DNA of 64,000 nucleotides from Anastrepha obliqua. Taxonomy: Eukaryota > Arthropoda > Insecta > Diptera > Tephritidae. A program made the translations under genes and the position numbers. The notes below the pieces were generated by a model. It was not told the origin of the DNA and did not search any database. It saw only the letters and a list, made by a program, of their open reading frames with translations. Where the stretch lies: positions 122,449,784 through 122,513,783 of the forward strand of contig NC_072893.1 in assembly GCF_027943255.1 (NCBI RefSeq), written 5' to 3'. Positions 62,224 to 64,000 of this stretch are shown here, one piece after another; position 1 is the first letter of the stretch; every line of letters begins with the position of its first letter.

Positions 62224-62862
62224 TTTATTCAAAATTACAAATCATTACAAGCACAAAGGATATTTAAATGTCGCATAGTTCTCGTCGTCTGCATTTATTT
62301 CGCACACGTGTGTTAGTTGTTACTTTGCTCTTTCAATTTTTACAGTTCCACGCATACATATACTATGGTATATGTTCTTAAATCAATCTACCAGTTTCCC
62401 GTTACATATATTTTAATAATTTTCGCCGGCCCTGCCACTTTTACTGTTAAATATTTATGTAAATGTATTTATTTTTTATGATTTTTCGTCTTTCTTTCAT
62501 TTGCTAGTTCTTTTGCTACTACCACACACATAGTTTTTGCTCCGCTCAGCGCTATTCACCAACACTAACCATTCCATACAAGCTGCTTCTAATTCAATAA
62601 TCTATTTTTTTTTTCTTTGATTTTTGATTTATCTTTTTTTTTTGCTACTATACATACATACATAAATTATAATTATTCATCTGTTTTAGGCTTATTTTTG
62701 CAGTTGAATGAATTTTTTTGTTAAATTTTTTAAGTCAGCAATTAACGTTTTAAGATATTTCTTTACGTCTATTTTCTTTCCTTTACTTTTTCGTATTATG
62801 TAAATTAAGCTTTATGTGTATGTATGTTTATATGTAGGTGTATGTGTGAAAGCCTGACTTAT
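62224..62862 (-). other. Putative 3' UTR of the minus-strand gene
   Basis: Region between the minus-strand stop codon and a minus-strand AATAAA (about 62229-62224). AT-rich with poly-U-like tracts and no ORF. Inferred only from the exon call. Confidence 0.35.
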
Positions 62863-62910
62863 CTAGTAAGCACCACCGCCGAATTGGTTTGGATTGTAGA
62901 ATTGTGGCAC
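62863..62910 (-). CDS. Terminal coding exon of an unidentified minus-strand gene
   Basis: On the minus strand a strong acceptor (pyrimidine tract with an eight-T run, then CCATTTCAG covering 62919-62911) is followed by an open frame V-P-Q-F-Y-N-P-N-Q-F-G-G-G-A-Y and TAG at 62865-62863. The Asn/Gln/Gly-rich end looks like a disordered C-terminus. The rest of the gene would lie beyond the right edge, across an intron of at least 1.1 kb. A minus-strand AATAAA at about 62229-62224 would give a 3' UTR of about 630 bases. I do not recognise the protein. It would be convergent with the PLEKHH gene. Confidence 0.45.
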   Translation of the reverse strand: MPQFYNPNQFGGGAY

Positions 62911-63359
62911 CTGAAATGGAAGAGCAGAGAAAAAAAAGCGTAATTAGAAAAAATTGTTTAAGTGATAACGAAAAAAAAATATGTTTCCAAATATTATATA
63001 AAAAAAGGTATAATAAAATTAAAAACAAAGAATTCTACTTTTTTGCTCTCGCATTAGACATAAAAAAATTTTGAATTTATATGGAAAATGATAGAGAATT
63101 TTGAGCCTACCAAAAATACAGCAGCTCGTGCATTTAATTTTGGCGGCACTTAGTCGGAGTTTACTGTATATACATACACATTTTATAAGAATTCATTAAG
63201 TTGCAATGTTGAAAAAATATTAGATGTGGGAGCTTCTTCTTGCTAAATTCTTGCTTGAAATCAAAAAGTTTCCGGAAATTGTGCTAATCAGTATCTAAGT
63301 CCGTACATTCAAGTAACGTAAATCGGACTGTCGTGAACGAAATTTACTATCCGACAGAG

Positions 63360-63650
63360 ACAACTACAACAAATTAAGGGCTATAAAGTTTCTTGGCTGG
63401 GTCATGTCGTCCGAATGGATAAAAACGCTCCATCTCTGAAAGTATTCGATGCGGTGCCAGCTGGTGGTAGCAGAGGAAGTGGAAAGCCTCCTTTGCGTTC
63501 GAAAGATCAGGTGGAGACGGACTTGCCTTTACTTGGTGTGCCCAACCGGCGCCGGTTAGCACGAGAAAGAAACGACTGACGCGCTTCGTTAAACTCGGCC
63601 AAAATCGCGTAAGCGGTTATCGTGTCAATTACGAAGAAGAAGAAGAAAGT
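63360..63650 (+). pseudogene. LINE 3' end with GAA-type tail
   Basis: One frame reads WLGHVVRMDKNAPSLKVFDA, then VPAGGSRGSGKPPLRSKDQV and LLGVPNRRRLARERND, the extreme C-terminus of a LINE reverse transcriptase. It ends in (GAA)n (63630-63648). Related to the fragment at 60345. 5'-truncated. Confidence 0.7.
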
Positions 63651-64000
63651 TTCTTCTAGCATGATCACTTTTTAATTGCTCTGTTAGGATACATTGATAT
63701 AAGTAAGTTTTTTGTCAGCCTCTTATCAATTTAACGGTATTCCGAAAGTATTGTATATTTACATTGGGTCTCTTCTTTTCGCCAAGACTTAGCAAGTGGC
63801 GAATAGATGAAGCAAATGAACATATGTCGGCAACGCGGAAAGGGAGCTGCCTTAAATTAGATGTGTTGGTATGGCAGTGCGGCCTAATGAGCTATAGCCA
63901 TATTCGCTAGCGGCGAATCTTACTCGATAACTTTGTTGTTGCTTTCGTATGCAAATTTTTCGTCAATCGAGCATGGGAATAGCGAGCGGTGAAATGGCGA

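Overview
The window is eukaryotic nuclear DNA from an insect, most likely a dipteran and probably a tephritid fruit fly. Three things point there: a spliced gene with short fly-type introns (66-91 bp), very AT-rich introns full of repeats, and transposon families (rosa-type and mellifera-type mariners, RNase H-bearing LINEs, tRNA-derived SINEs) familiar from flies. Species assignment is inference.

One protein gene dominates. Ten plus-strand exons from 23927 to 49944 encode the C-terminal ~1,546 residues of a PLEKHH/MAX-1 family protein: coiled coil, two PH domains, MyTH4 and FERM. Exon phases join without conflict and the spliced length is a multiple of three. The first exon seen starts in mid-frame after a splice acceptor, so the N-terminal exon(s) lie upstream, in 1-23926 (not found) or outside the window. 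The gene contains a 3.6 kb intron carrying an antisense LINE and a 13.9 kb intron carrying LINE, SINE and mariner debris plus long AT-rich degenerate satellites. A probable second gene runs on the minus strand at the right edge; only its last coding exon (62863-62910) is visible.

Layout: 1-23.9 kb, upstream DNA with a LINE fragment holding a TTAA-flanked element (1.7-3.8 kb), AT-rich satellite (4.0-4.8 kb), a homeodomain-site-like minisatellite (7.2-8.3 kb), SINEs, a 178-bp TTAA MITE (10.2 kb), a recurring 10-mer motif (9.8-12.8 kb), a two-copy dispersed repeat, a compound satellite (17.9-18.9 kb), mariner debris and an RTE-like LINE tail (22.4 kb). 23.9-50 kb, the PLEKHH gene. 50-64 kb, 3' UTR and AT-rich DNA, a SINE with perfect target duplication (52.9 kb), a rosa-type mariner nested in a Tigger/pogo-type remnant (55.3-57.4 kb), a DD37D-type Tc1/mariner pseudogene (57.65-58.5 kb), LINE tips, a ~366-bp satellite (60.6-61.9 kb) and the minus-strand terminal exon.

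The most striking structures are the nested insertions with precise boundaries: a 727-bp TTAA element inside a LINE, a mellifera-type mariner inside another TTAA element, and a rosa-type mariner inserted at the TA overlapping the start codon of a Tigger-like transposase. I found no rRNA, tRNA gene, CRISPR array or prokaryotic operon. All calls come from reading the sequence; no database search was run.
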